Shown one piece after another: positions 46,601-54,542 of a stretch of DNA of 64,000 bases. The notes beneath the pieces were generated by a model. It saw nothing but the letters and a program-made list of their open reading frames with translations. It was not told the origin of the DNA and made no database searches. The stretch lies in contig SMMW01000521.1 of the NCBI GenBank assembly GCA_004794655.1, positions 521,501-585,500 of the forward strand, in the 5' to 3' direction. Position numbers and translations under genes: made by a program. This DNA is from Marisa cornuarietis. Lineage: Eukaryota > Mollusca > Gastropoda > Architaenioglossa > Ampullariidae. How positions within the stretch are numbered: position 1 is the first letter of the stretch; each line of letters begins with the position of its first letter.

Positions 46601-48244
46601 AAACTTCTGTGTTGCAGAATAGCAAGCTATGACAAAGATTAGACCTGCAACACTGACCAGATGAAAAAAGCAGAATTTGTACCGAGAGTTACTAAAACTA
46701 TTGCCAGTGTCAACACAAAATAATGCAGACTTCGTGGCATAATTAGAAAGACCACTGACATTCTTGTTCCAATCTTGTTTTCCTGCAGTAATTACATGTA
46801 AACAGAAAGGGATATCCAGTTACAAAAACAGCATCTCTGCCCATCCTACTTTGCCGCTAGGGCTGTTTTGCTGGTTAATTAAACTGTTGAATGCTACATC
46901 ATTGGGTGTTGCTCTACAGTTACAGCTAAATCACTGAGTTGTACTTTTCTGTAATCACTACACATATCTCAGCCAAAACATCTGTTGTTGTTTCTTTTTT
47001 AAACCATGGTCTCCTTGGTCATCAGATCCTTTTCAGCTTGTAAGGGATGTGAACCATAAACAACCTGGTGACAGTTCTGAATGTTTTCACCTTGAAGACA
47101 ACTGTGTGTGTGTGTGTGTGCATGAACACACATGTGCTGGTTTTGCTATTTACTGACTGCCCAGTAGTATTAGATCCAAGAGATGATTTCTTCAAGTAAA
47201 TGAGTAAATGAGCTAACAGAAAATGTGTTGCAAAAGAGCCTCTTCAAAACAGCATAAAGGATATTCATGTATTCTGAGGCAGAACTAAACTGTTAAGAAA
47301 GAAAGCAAGAAAAAAGGATTTGGCAAAAAAGAGTGCTTGCTTTAAATGTCATGTCTATGTGGCCGTTATTATATGGTGACTGATTAACCCCAAAGGAGCA
47401 TTAAAACTCCTTCATAAGGCAGAAATAAATCACTCCCCAATCATAAGCAGTGTCATATACAGGTGTCCATTCAACACCTAGACCCTAATTAGGACACAGT
47501 ATGTTTGGATTCTGAGGCCAGTTTTATTGATCTCATTCAAGCAGGGGTGACAGATCTTCCACATACATCCTGTGGCGGTGGTTATGATGCGGGAGGAAAT
47601 CGTTGCCTCAAGGCAACATGGGGAACTAAAGGAAATGCGTTTTGTTTCCAGAATTACAAAGCGGTGTTCAGATCCTGCAGATGTTTTATCCATGAAGCCA
47701 TGGTTATAAATGGGTGGAAAAGGTGCCCTTGGATAAAGAAACAGGAATCAGTATCCCAAGCTTTACAATTTTTGAAAGATGATGCTTTTCGTTGAAGTCC
47801 CCAATTCTACCCTGAGGGATACGACTTACTCTCGCTTCATAACTATGGCCCCTGCTGGGAAAGATATAAATAAACACGTTTCTAATAATATTTTGTATCT
47901 GGAAGCTCCAAGTTTCTGACCTCTAGAACGTCTTTGGATATTCACGTGTAGCCATCTGATGGCCAATCGACTGATTTCATTCGCAACTACAGAATGAGAC
48001 AGGTGGTGGAAAAAAAAATAGTTAAAATCGAATGGCTGGTCCCCATTCATCGTTTGTTTTAATTATTATATTGTAGTAGTAGTTGTAGTCTGACTATAGC
48101 TCTTGATCGCTTAATTGTTTCCTTCGTCGGGGTCCTCAAACTGACACCCTCTTTCGCGTCCAGGTCATCGACACAAGAATGTGTCGTATAGTGCTTGGCT
48201 TGCTTGCTATCCGCTGACGCCCGTCCACTTTCTACAGCCGCCAT
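28318..48244 (-). CDS. CIC: Capicua HMG-box transcriptional repressor
   Basis: Twenty-one exon model; all phases agree and the total is 5,340 nt, i.e. 1,779 aa plus stop (human short form 1,608 aa, long form 2,517 aa). Nuclear repressor of genes such as PEA3-type ETS factors, relieved by ERK signalling; it binds TGAATGAA-type sites with the HMG box and the C-terminal C1 module together. Landmarks in this model: PWHSLVPFL in exon 2; [10 protein letters not shown] at about residues 129-137; HMG box about 155-224 ([34 protein letters not shown]); KMVICEED and NCKEHVSDS before a long Gln/Ser/Thr-rich centre; PIPIASKP in exon 9; [10 protein letters not shown] in exon 15; [13 protein letters not shown] in exon 18; C1 about 1635-1692 ([36 protein letters not shown]). 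The start exon is the only uncertain part. Confidence 0.96.
28949..29089 (-). CDS. CIC: Capicua exon 20 (C1 start)
   Basis: The acceptor is GTCTTTTTAG/ and the donor /GTAAGT. It encodes [15 protein letters not shown] and then [20 protein letters not shown], matching human [22 protein letters not shown]/TP sites just ahead of C1 are candidate proline-directed kinase targets. Confidence 0.95.
29281..29672 (+). mobile_element. RTE-like LINE C-terminal fragment, antisense to capicua
   Basis: The plus strand reads, with one in-frame stop, the stereotyped LINE tail: [65 protein letters not shown] and RALSAAAS. It lies in the intron between exons 20 and 19, opposite in sense to the host gene. The fragment is clearly more CpG-rich than the intron around it. 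Confidence 0.85.
29767..29928 (-). CDS. CIC: Capicua exon 19
   Basis: The acceptor is GAAATAATCAG/ and the donor G/GTAACA. It encodes [40 protein letters not shown] and [13 protein letters not shown]. Its position matches the human SSEPNTPKSAK...GDIFTFD region between the SPRAIL block and C1. Confidence 0.92.
30520..30668 (-). CDS. CIC: Capicua exon 18 (VDFE/SPRAIL block)
   Basis: The acceptor is GTGTCCTGCAG/ and the donor G/GTGAAC. It encodes [20 protein letters not shown] and then [20 protein letters not shown]. The human counterpart is RVLSEVDFEERFAELPEF...SPRAILGSYRKKRK. The basic run could serve as a nuclear localisation signal (inference). Confidence 0.95.
30955..31118 (-). CDS. CIC: Capicua exon 17
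   Basis: The acceptor is TTTTTCTTAG/ and the donor AG/GTGGGT. It encodes [20 protein letters not shown] and [16 protein letters not shown]. It corresponds to human KVKVRPPPLKKTFDSVDN, just before the VDFE block. Confidence 0.93.
31497..32104 (-). CDS. CIC: Capicua exon 16 (SP/TP-rich)
   Basis: The acceptor is TTTTTTGCAG/ and the donor CAG/GTGAAA. The 202 codons are rich in Pro and Ser ([39 protein letters not shown]), with an Asn/Thr run ([16 protein letters not shown]) and a basic/acidic patch ([20 protein letters not shown]). Many SP/TP sites fit phosphorylation by ERK or other proline-directed kinases; low complexity limits alignment. Confidence 0.92.
32295..32422. repeat. Short tandem repeat, about three degenerate units
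   Basis: GTATACTTCTTTGACTGCTG..GTGCTACATTT recurs three times with small deletions, in the intron between exons 16 and 15. Confidence 0.65.
32586..33540 (-). mobile_element. 5'-truncated non-LTR retrotransposon, RT C-terminus
   Basis: An unbroken 216-codon minus-strand frame (33514-32864) gives the C-terminal part of a LINE polyprotein: [93 protein letters not shown] and [15 protein letters not shown] short 3' UTR follows, ending GCGCTATAAAAATCTTAACT plus (ATT)n at about 32586. Lack of stops suggests a fairly recent insertion. It is in the same orientation as capicua, in its intron. Confidence 0.93.
33683..33829 (-). CDS. CIC: Capicua exon 15 (VKAAI block)
   Basis: The acceptor is AAGCCTGCAG/ and the donor G/GTATGA. 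It encodes [20 protein letters not shown] and then [20 protein letters not shown]. The conserved part matches human KVKAAIASIPVGSF. An upstream CAG near 33877 was excluded because its phase disagrees with exon 14. Confidence 0.9.
34727..34984 (-). CDS. CIC: Capicua exon 14 (polyQ)
   Basis: The acceptor is CTTTTCTGCAG/ and the donor G/GTTAGC. It begins [20 protein letters not shown] and continues into Gln/His-rich sequence ([27 protein letters not shown]), ending RSSPKFFQ. The first codon is shared with exon 13. Confidence 0.92.
35274..35383 (-). CDS. CIC: Capicua exon 13
   Basis: The acceptor is TTTTCTCCTTAG/ and the donor G/GTATCC. It encodes [20 protein letters not shown] and [16 protein letters not shown]. 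With the end of exon 12 it resembles the human KVLLPSSTRITYVQ segment. Confidence 0.9.
35408..35650. repeat. 22-bp tandem repeat array, about 11 units
   Basis: The consensus unit is CAAGATCTTYATACARCTGTCT (variants CCAGATCT.., CAAGATCATCACACAG..). Nearly every unit keeps AGATCT or AGATCA and most carry CAGCTG or CAACTG. The array lies in the capicua intron next to exon 13. Open frames in all three plus-strand frames here are by-products of the repeat. Confidence 0.97.
36170..36260 (+). repeat. G-rich tract with short duplication
   Basis: Runs of 3-5 G separated by short A/T spacers, including GGTTAAGGTAGGTGTGGGAA twice in tandem. The plus strand has the layout of a G-quadruplex-forming sequence. 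It lies in an intron of capicua, on the non-sense strand. Confidence 0.6.
36832..37085 (-). CDS. CIC: Capicua exon 12 (polyQ)
   Basis: Encodes [20 protein letters not shown], several Gln runs ([30 protein letters not shown]) and RVILPTAP; donor AG/GTACAT. Two acceptors six bases apart (GATAG/ and GTGCAG/) are both in phase 0, so the mRNA may include or lack Val-Gln. The longer form is given here. Confidence 0.9.
37267..37422 (-). CDS. CIC: Capicua exon 11 (polyQ)
   Basis: The acceptor is GTAATGCAG/ and the donor CAG/GTAGAG, both phase 0. It encodes [20 protein letters not shown], an uninterrupted run of nine Gln, then [20 protein letters not shown] and QPQQ. As a 156-nt symmetric exon it could be skipped without a frameshift. 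Confidence 0.9.
37483..37504. repeat. Poly(A) run in intron
   Basis: About 22 consecutive A on the plus strand. It might be a retroposon tail, but no element body is recognisable next to it. Confidence 0.8.
37628..37807 (-). CDS. CIC: Capicua exon 10
   Basis: The acceptor is CATCACCCAG/ and the donor AAG/GTAACA, both phase 0 (60 codons). It encodes [40 protein letters not shown] and [14 protein letters not shown]. The last part resembles human SKIIQLTPVPV. A symmetric exon, so skippable in frame. Confidence 0.92.
38331..39647 (-). CDS. CIC: Capicua exon 9 (large Ser/Thr/Gln-rich exon)
   Basis: The largest exon (439 codons), acceptor TTGGATGCAG/, donor CAG/GTAGTG, both phase 0. It begins [20 protein letters not shown]. 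Contents in order: [40 protein letters not shown]; a Gln/His block ([20 protein letters not shown]); [13 protein letters not shown], matching human TPVPIASKPFPTS; and [10 protein letters not shown] at the end, like human VQYILPTLPQQ. Probably largely disordered. Confidence 0.95.
39970..40112 (-). CDS. CIC: Capicua exon 8
   Basis: The acceptor is ATCTTCACAG/ and the donor CAG/GTGATT. It encodes [40 protein letters not shown] and FSPVMKQ. The human counterpart is [20 protein letters not shown] ... FSPVIR. Acidic and Ser-rich; function unknown. Confidence 0.94.
40491..40725 (-). CDS. CIC: Capicua exon 7
   Basis: The acceptor is TTATTCCCCAG/ and the donor G/GTGAGA. It encodes [20 protein letters not shown], then [20 protein letters not shown] and EKMVICEED, which matches human ERMVICEEEGDDD. 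Phase 0 at the start. Confidence 0.94.
40977..41158 (-). CDS. CIC: Capicua exon 6
   Basis: The acceptor is TTTCCTTGCAG/ and the donor GAG/GTATGC. It encodes [40 protein letters not shown] and [20 protein letters not shown]. It links the post-HMG region to the MVICEE block. Confidence 0.92.
41401..41600. repeat. Dispersed repeat family, copy A
   Basis: Shares the core ATTATTTCCCCAAATCTG..TGAATAC with copies near 49.3, 51.95 and 57.9 kb, and carries one TTAATTAGGCATAATATG motif, the reverse complement of the unit arrayed at 52.05-52.24 kb. Lies in the capicua intron between exons 6 and 5. Confidence 0.55.
41758..41899 (-). CDS. CIC: Capicua exon 5 (end of HMG region)
   Basis: The acceptor is ATCTGACAG/ and the donor G/GTCAGC. 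It encodes [20 protein letters not shown], nearly identical to human CIC, then [20 protein letters not shown] and AADAEIT. The segment completes HMG helix 3 and its basic extension. Confidence 0.97.
41900..42612 (-). other. Capicua intron between exons 5 and 4
   Basis: About 0.7 kb of AT-rich intron splitting the HMG box. No repeat or extra exon seen. Confidence 0.7.
42613..42795 (-). CDS. CIC: Capicua exon 4 (HMG box)
   Basis: The acceptor is GTTTTTGGTCAG/ and the donor CAG/GTATGA, both phase 0 (61 codons). It encodes [40 protein letters not shown] and [20 protein letters not shown]. This is the CIC-type sequence-specific HMG box, almost the same as in human. It reads smoothly into [14 protein letters not shown]. 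Confidence 0.98.
42796..43639 (-). other. Capicua intron between exons 4 and 3
   Basis: About 0.84 kb of intron containing a short CA-rich stretch near 43547-43562 and 43600-43620. No coding or transposon sequence recognised. Confidence 0.65.
43640..43800 (-). CDS. CIC: Capicua exon 3 (RRTQSL motif)
   Basis: The acceptor is TGTCCTACAG/ and the donor AAG/GTCAGT. It encodes the acidic [20 protein letters not shown], then [20 protein letters not shown] and [23 protein letters not shown] is shared with human CIC, where the Ser of RRTQS is a reported RSK/14-3-3 site (Ser173); it would be Ser134 here. It leads straight into the HMG box. Confidence 0.95.
43801..45012 (-). other. Capicua intron between exons 3 and 2
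   Basis: About 1.2 kb of AT-rich intron with a short (AT)n near 43905-43918. Nothing else recognised. Confidence 0.6.
45013..45201 (-). CDS. CIC: Capicua exon 2 (PWHSLVPFL motif)
   Basis: The acceptor is GTTTTGCAG/ and the donor G/GTACAG. It encodes [20 protein letters not shown] followed by [49 protein letters not shown] is a hallmark of CIC N-termini. It starts with two bases of a Glu codon, so the upstream exon must end with one base. Confidence 0.95.
45680..45732 (+). repeat. G/T homopolymer patch
   Basis: G8, T6, T8, T6 and G10 runs follow one another. It is potentially G-quadruplex forming, and a likely sequencing or assembly trouble spot. Confidence 0.7.
45799..45900 (-). repeat. Retroelement 3' tail, minus orientation
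   Basis: An (AAT)n run followed by AAAATTTCCATTTTTATAG, then a sequence with the general layout of the LINE 3' ends in this window. Too short or diverged to classify. Confidence 0.35.
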
Positions 48245-48700
48245 GGCGCAGTGTCCTCGCGCGGGTCGCATACTTATGCAGGTCACGGTGTCTAGGGCGA
48301 CGTCAGCGAAGTACACACCGCACCGCAGTGCATGATGGTCACAGCACCGCACTCCAGGTCGTGTTTGCGCTCTTGCAAAACGCACCTTGTCACTTACGAC
48401 AGTTTTAGCCGACGTGGAGGCGTCAACGGATCTTTTGGGCGGTTGGAGTTCTCAGGCTGTGACGACGATTTATCACCGACAGAAGAAAAGAAGAAGGGAA
48501 AAAAAAAACACTCGTTCGGCGAAACGTGACTAGGTTCCCACTTAGACACCCACCCACCCACCCGTTCTCTCTTTCGCACTCTCTCCCTCGACAGTTCAGG
48601 AGCTAAAATATTACTCAATATTACATTAAAATTCCCTTCGCTGGTAAGGTCAGAGCTAACTCAAAAACTATGCGCTTTAAGGCATGTGTACTGTAAATTC
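47550..48700 (-). promoter_or_regulatory. Probable capicua promoter region (CpG-rich)
   Basis: CpG dinucleotides become frequent at about 47.55 kb after 47 kb where they are rare, and are dense around 48.1-48.5 kb. The candidate first exon lies inside. No TATA box was identified at the expected place, so this would be a CpG-type promoter. Confidence 0.4.
48148..48244 (-). CDS. CIC: Candidate first coding exon of capicua
   Basis: On the minus strand an ATG in a strong context (GCGCCATGG, 48244-48242) opens [20 protein letters not shown] and [12 protein letters not shown]. Splicing at G/GTGTCA (48148/48147) leaves one G, which with the AA starting exon 2 makes a Glu codon, so the phase fits and the whole CDS is divisible by three. 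The frame is open upstream to 48385. The position in CpG-rich DNA supports a first exon. Against it: the donor is weak and no homologous N-terminus is known to me. Another promoter further upstream could supply a longer N-terminus. Confidence 0.5.
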
Positions 48701-49261
48701 AGGAGTTTGGGGTTATGAACAATTCTAATTATGAAGAGTGATCATCAACCTACTGAATCACTGTTTTAGAGAACACATTGCTTTGACAGATACCAATAAT
48801 ACCGTTATTTAGATATGTGTGGGTGTGTGTGTTTAGCATGGTCTGTATTAGCTTTATGTTAATGAAAAAACAATAATACAACGCAGGTCTCAAAGCAAGT
48901 TAATCGCTGACACCTTTTTCAAAGTACTGGATCAGTTGCCAAAACGACAGCGGAGCACTTGTAAAGTATATTACTCCTATCACATGATCTTCTCCGTCAG
49001 CCTCGACAGGGATCGGAGTTTCTGATGAATCATGATATAGTTCATTTCCCCCCTAAAGCTCATCGCCTCAAAAACTGATAACAGCGGGCAAGGTAACCTC
49101 AATCAGCAGCGTAAAGAAAAGTGAAAACAAATATCAATGCACCGACACGTTTCACTGAAGAGCGATTCTACTCATTAGGTTGGCTGGTCGACGAGCAATA
49201 AAAAGACAAAAGAAAAATGAGCGACAGACCAATGCCTTAAAAATCTAGTGAGGTGCAGTTT

Positions 49262-49420
49262 CTTCGTTATGACTGGATGAAGTTAGTGGTAAGTTACAAT
49301 TTCCCCAAATTTGTGTAAATACCCATACGGGGTAGCCCACATCCCATCCCGTTCTTGAGAAACACACCAATAAACATCACCACGTGCATGGATACACCTA
49401 AATAGCACATATTATCCCAG
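49262..49420. repeat. Dispersed repeat family, copy B
   Basis: GACTGGATGAAGTTAGTGG..ACAATTTCCCCAAATTTGTG closely follows copy A (GACTGGGTAAAGATCAGTGC..). It also shares TTCTTGAGAAACACACCAAT and AAACATCA with copy C (TTCTCGAAATACGCGCCTAC) and ends CACCTAAATAGCACATATTA. Confidence 0.6.
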
Positions 49421-51929
49421 TTCTGTAGCTGCCAAAAGTCTTGGCAACGTAACTGAAGCTATGTACAATCCTGACGTCTGTCTTCTTGACCTCTTTCTGT
49501 ACTTTCATTACAATAATCATAACAACGCTTATGAATGGGGATTGGTTTAAAAAAAAAACAAATTTCGCCGCACCAAGCATGACAGGTGTGCGAGTGTACA
49601 GTAGGTCTGCATATACGCATGGATGACACAGGTATTCTGCTTGCGTCGTTGCTCACGAATGCGGCGTTGTCGGCTGTAACCCTCGTGCATGCCCTTGAAC
49701 AGCAAACCGCTGCTTCTCTCAAGCCTAACAGGTCTGGCAGCTTCGACATTTCTGAGTCACGGTCGGGATCTAAAAAGTGACCAACATATTTATTGTTCAG
49801 CTTCGCCTTGCCAATAATCTCCTGACATCTGATGCGGCTGCAACATGCGCCATTTGCAAGCGCACGCGCGATCGCAAAACGGCAACCCACTCAGTGGCCC
49901 CAAAAAGACTGGCTACGCGAGCGGTAACCAACACTACCCTTAATCGCTGCCTTACTCTCCCATCTCTTAGCTGTAAAGGGAATGCACCTACCCCTAGTTA
50001 ATGTCTATGTTTAATGCTAATACCTGGTGTCTGGTCTGACCTTCTTGTGCGTAACTTTACATGTCGCCTTCTCAGACACACACAATCTCTGCGCCTGCTC
50101 GCAATCTCTGCATTTCCCAGTACACTTTTTTTCATTTAGGTCAGACGACTGGGGGAGTAGGGTAAAGGAGGGAGGACGAAGAAGATACCCTCCCATCTTT
50201 CCCAACTGGATAGCCTCGGCCATCAATATCAACCATAAAAGATCTGCTGTGGAAAGAGAGCGGGTGGTTGGAGGGGAAGGGGCAAAAGAATCCAAACCGG
50301 CGAGCTATGCGGGAAGAAGCAAGGAGTCGATTAGCCTTGCTCGCGTGCTGGACGGTAGCCAAAACGAAAGTAGGGCAGCTTTGAACGGCGCCCAGAAGTG
50401 AGAGAGAGACAGACAGAAAATAAAAAAAAGGAAAAAAATCGATAGCCGAGCAGCGATTCTCGCAGAAGCACGAAGATCAATGGATCTGGAGAAGGGGAGG
50501 TTTGCTGACAGAATGGCCTGGCGAACTGACTGACCGAGTTGCCGCATATCACGAATGGCGGGCTGGGGGTTGGAAGGGAAGATGGCTGGATGGGGAGGAG
50601 GGGAGAGAGCGAGGACCCGTCACACCCCACCCCCACCACCAGTGCAGATGCCACGCGTGGAAACTAGCATTCCCCTCTTTCTCTCTCTCTCTACTTCAGC
50701 GCCACTTCGCTCTCGATCTGTACAGTCCCCTCGCTTTTCTCACGGCTTGGCGTATCTGCACGACACACCGCGCGCGGAGTACGTGCAAGCAAGGTCTCAG
50801 TGGACATGCGCGTGCACGCACACACATGTTAGCCAATCGTTGGAGAGCCAGTGTGACCTCCGCCCAATCGCTGCGGCGGATACAGAGACCTTCGCCAAGC
50901 AGCCACGCCATGTGGATAATGGCACCATCCCCACGGCGACCAATGGAATGCTGTTACCGAGCCCGAAAATCGGTATAGCCAACCCGTGAGGGTGCGTATA
51001 GTGCGTGCGTAGGTGACGTCTGGGGCGCGCTCGACGTGTGATTGCACAGGGAGCTGCTGGAGGAAAATGGGGTTGTCAAGCAAACAAAAGAGAAATGCAG
51101 CGTGCAAGGTCATCCGCCGCGCAACGGTTTCTTTAGCCGACGACTAGATTCTTTTTTGCTTGGCACTCACTTCACGTCTATGCATGGACAGACCACTGTC
51201 TCGCAGCCCTTCTTTGTTTGTCAGTCAGGTAGGACTTCGCCCAAAACAGGTCGATACGATCAAGGGATGAACTTCTGACATTTATGCTTAACAATTTTTT
51301 TTCAAGTTAGATCAACCTATGAATAGAGGTGATTTCTATACAGGAGAAAAGGATGGCTTTAAAAAGGGCTGGCATGTGCATGGCCACATAAAAGGCTCCA
51401 GTTAGCCAAAGTAGGTCAACAAAATAAACTTTATCTATCGAGCGGCTGGAACAAGAAAGAATACAGTCTCTCCCTCCTTCACAAGTATGCAGGCACACAG
51501 GCGCGCGAAGGGACGTCTATGCATAACATGAACAGATCTGAAAATATAACTTGTACCACTGATGACATGCTAGAACAACATGTAACGGAAAGTACAAACG
51601 AGAAAAAAAACGGCTTTAGACTACGTCGTACCATTAACCGTATGTGAACTTTTTGAGTGGGCAAACACGAGAAAGGTATCAAGCTGATGTAACCTGTAAG
51701 CCCGCCACACCTGGCCTTTTGATCCGTGCCAGATCTCACCGTGACCTGAAACCTGGGCGGGGAGCATGGTGTGCATGCGCAAAAACATCCTGGGTTTCGC
51801 ATAAGTACAGGAGTTGCCAACCTTGATTGGTTACAGCAACAAACTTTTATTTCAACATTAACATTCTTTCTGCGAACATCGCATTAACCGTATCCACGGG
51901 TTTTTACTGCTTCGTTTCAAAGGTCTAGA

Positions 51930-52240
51930 AGGTACATTTTTGTCTAAATCTGGATGCAAGATAATATTTTCCCAAATCCGGGCAAATACCTCTCTTCTGT
52001 TCTCGAAATACGCGCCTACAAACATCAGAAAGATGCACATCGTGAAACCACAATATGCCTAATTAATATATTCCACAATATGCTAATCAGCATGCCACAA
52101 TGTCTAAACATATTTCACAATATGCCAAATTAACATATTCCACAATATTCCTAATTAACATTCCACAATATGCCTAATGAACATACTTCACAACATGCCT
52201 AATTAACATATTCTACAATATGCCCAATTAACGCATTCCT
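51930..52240. repeat. Dispersed repeat copy C with satellite array
   Basis: The left part has the family core (GATGCAAGATAATATTTTCC, CAAATCCGGGCAAATACC, TTCTCGAAATACGCGCCTAC, AAACATCAGAAAGATGCAC). From 52049 to about 52235 a 22-26-bp unit, consensus CACAATATGCCTAATTAACATATTC (written here as CACAATATGCCTAATTAACA then TATTC), is repeated about seven times. Confidence 0.75.
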
Positions 52241-52590
52241 GGCTGTTCCATTGTCTGAGGCCTTAACGTAAACGCATCTATGCATTATCCATAGGTGTTG
52301 TTGAATCCAATGTAAACTATGTTGGAAATGCAGAGAACCAATACTAAAAAGAGAGGTTTCGGTTGAAGCAGCATGTAGTAGCCGAGACCACCACGAAACG
52401 CCATCTTGGAAGTTGACGGACAGAAGAGCAGCTATAACATAATAAAATCACCTGTCATAATATATACTCTTTCCCACGATTGTTTTGTTTTGTTTTACTG
52501 ACTTAAAGCTGTAGCAATTTGGTAAACTTATTTAATGAGAAAATTCGCTGCAATCTTTTTGCGGATCTGGATTACCATGATGGTGCCTGA

Positions 52591-52598
52591 TGACGTCA
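52591..52598. promoter_or_regulatory. CRE-like octamer
   Basis: A perfect palindromic TGACGTCA, the CREB/ATF consensus, in the CpG-rich upstream region. A single octamer is weak evidence of function. Confidence 0.3.
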
Positions 52599-53463
52599 CT
52601 ACTGTACCGTACAGTCGTGCAGGTACCTTCGCCATCTTACTCAACACAGTATCAGCCTGGGTGGCTTTAAAAAAAAACACAACTAACACAAGTAAATAAA
52701 TAAACCAGCGCTCTTCAGTAAGTTACGACCACACACGCAGCCTCTGTCACCCGGGACAGAAAACCTCACAAGAGGAGCGTCCACTGACGGTAGCACACGG
52801 CCATGTGCACGTGCTGCAAACAATGGGAAGGCACTTTCGAAATCATGCAAGCGTGCAGCCACTCGGCCGCCCGGCCGGCCGGTTAGTCACAAGCAGCTTG
52901 CTACTTGACATTCGCAGCAGTATTGGAGGGCACGCCAGCCGGGCTGCAGTTGCGGAGTGTCAGCACTTAAGGCACAGAGAAGGGGGATGTGAGCAGGTGG
53001 GAGTCATCAACTTTTTTTCCCTTCTCTCTTTAAGTTCCGACCCATCACCTTTCACACACAATGGCTCCTTTCTTTTATAATGTTGTCCCTTTGTTTTTCA
53101 CCATTTACTTCTCATTAGCATTCATTAGGCGATAAATAATCTTAATACTTCCCATACGATAGACATTTATTTAAACAGGAAATCGTTACGTGTTACTAAG
53201 CCTTACTGTTGAACTATTCCACTATGTATTATAACCACTATTTACTACAACTATTTCACTATATACTTTAATCACCGGTTACATCCCAGTAACGCACGTT
53301 ATGCGATAAACATTCAATGCTTCCCGTTCAATAGACATTTAAAAAATAATAAGGTAAAAAAAAACTTGCTGTTGAACTATTCCAGATATATTCCAAAGAC
53401 TATTATGTTGATAAATCTTTTCTCTTATTTCTCCTCGCTTGAAGCATTCTAATAACCGATTTT

Positions 53464-53530
53464 CTACATACATACATACATACATACATACATACATACA
53501 TACATACATACATACATACATACATACATT
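53464..53530. repeat. (TACA)n microsatellite
   Basis: An uninterrupted ACAT/TACA tetranucleotide run of about 65 bp. Confidence 0.97.
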
Positions 53531-54308
53531 TAAACCGTTGTAAGCACGTATGGACATTTACATGCATATAACTATACGCAAAACTACACGTTATATATAT
53601 ACATCATCAATATGTTTCTGAATAGTCAAAACGACCTTAAAGGATCAGTTGCAAGCGTTTTTTTTTCAAATAAATGAATCTGGTTCATTACAAGACACAA
53701 ATTATCAAAATCCGAGTGACTATTCTGTTCCCAAGACACAAGTCTTTGAACTTGCATAGTTCTCATTCTCTCATTCTTTGCAAAAACGACCAAGACTTCA
53801 TTTACTCCAACGTCATGTCAACGTGTTTGTCAGCACCATAGAATTGGAAGCATCTGCACTGGTTGCCAACTGACGTTAGAATTAAGAATCTCCATGCATG
53901 CCTATCCCCCGAAAAAAACACAAAATTTCCAGAAGCCTAATGCATGTTTCTCAACAACAATAACAACAACAAACAAGAACAAATAACAGAGGGTTTGAGC
54001 TCAGTTTTGTGTTGACTCTAGCGTGGCTTTAACAGTAAAAGGAGACATGACCACCGACGATCGCGGATCAAGAGGAAGGACGGCGGGTAGGCTTCCACAA
54101 TTCACAGGTGTGGGGTAGGGGATGGGAAGGATGCCAGCAAATCTGGATTAAAGGCGAAAGGCGTTGTAATTATTCAGTCAGATGCGTGAGTTTGAAGCCT
54201 GTGCGCTTTTTATGGGGCTAACCCTGGGTTAATCAAGTTCAGCAGCACTGAAACACGAATCCGTTCCTGCGTGACCGTAGTTGACAGGCGTTGATCGTAT
54301 AAGCTCTG

Positions 54309-54424
54309 TGACGTCAGTGCATGCCGAACGGTGGGTGGAGGAGCGGGGTGAGAGAGGAAATGCCGCAATTAGATTACGTCAGAAAAATTAATGAGCGAGA
54401 TAATGCTTCTGGCAAGTATAAATG
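54309..54424 (+). promoter_or_regulatory. Possible promoter: CRE octamer plus TATA-like box
   Basis: TGACGTCA lies at 54309-54316 and a TATA-like TATAAATG at 54417-54424, in CpG-rich DNA. The spacing of about 100 bp resembles a compact inducible promoter directed rightwards. No coding exon follows recognisably, so a non-coding or off-window product would be needed. Confidence 0.2.
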
Positions 54425-54518
54425 GGGGTGGGTGAATATCTTCTCAATCATTTCCCAAAAATAATTATATAAAATTATACATAAACGGTACGCAACGCAC
54501 CTACACATTTATAAAATG

Positions 54519-54542
54519 CACACACACACACACACACACACA
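54519..54542. repeat. (CA)n microsatellite
   Basis: A run of alternating C and A followed closely by a T-run and a G-run. Confidence 0.9.

Larger units (their letters stand above)
45202..48147 (-). other. Capicua intron 1
   Basis: About 2.9 kb of intron by the proposed model. It holds a G/T homopolymer patch (45680-45732), a minus-oriented retroelement tail (about 45799-45900) and a GT run (47102-47121). Towards its 5' end, near 47.55 kb, CpG becomes frequent. No other exon was recognised. Confidence 0.5.

Noticed and set aside
49459..51113. Several open frames of 90-158 codons in the CpG-rich region, considered as a long-form capicua first exon or a divergent gene
   Set aside because: No recognisable domain, no match to CIC-L and no phase-consistent donor with convincing context. 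High GC alone lengthens open frames.
53339..53557. Open frame with repeated MYVC
   Set aside because: It is the translated TACA microsatellite.
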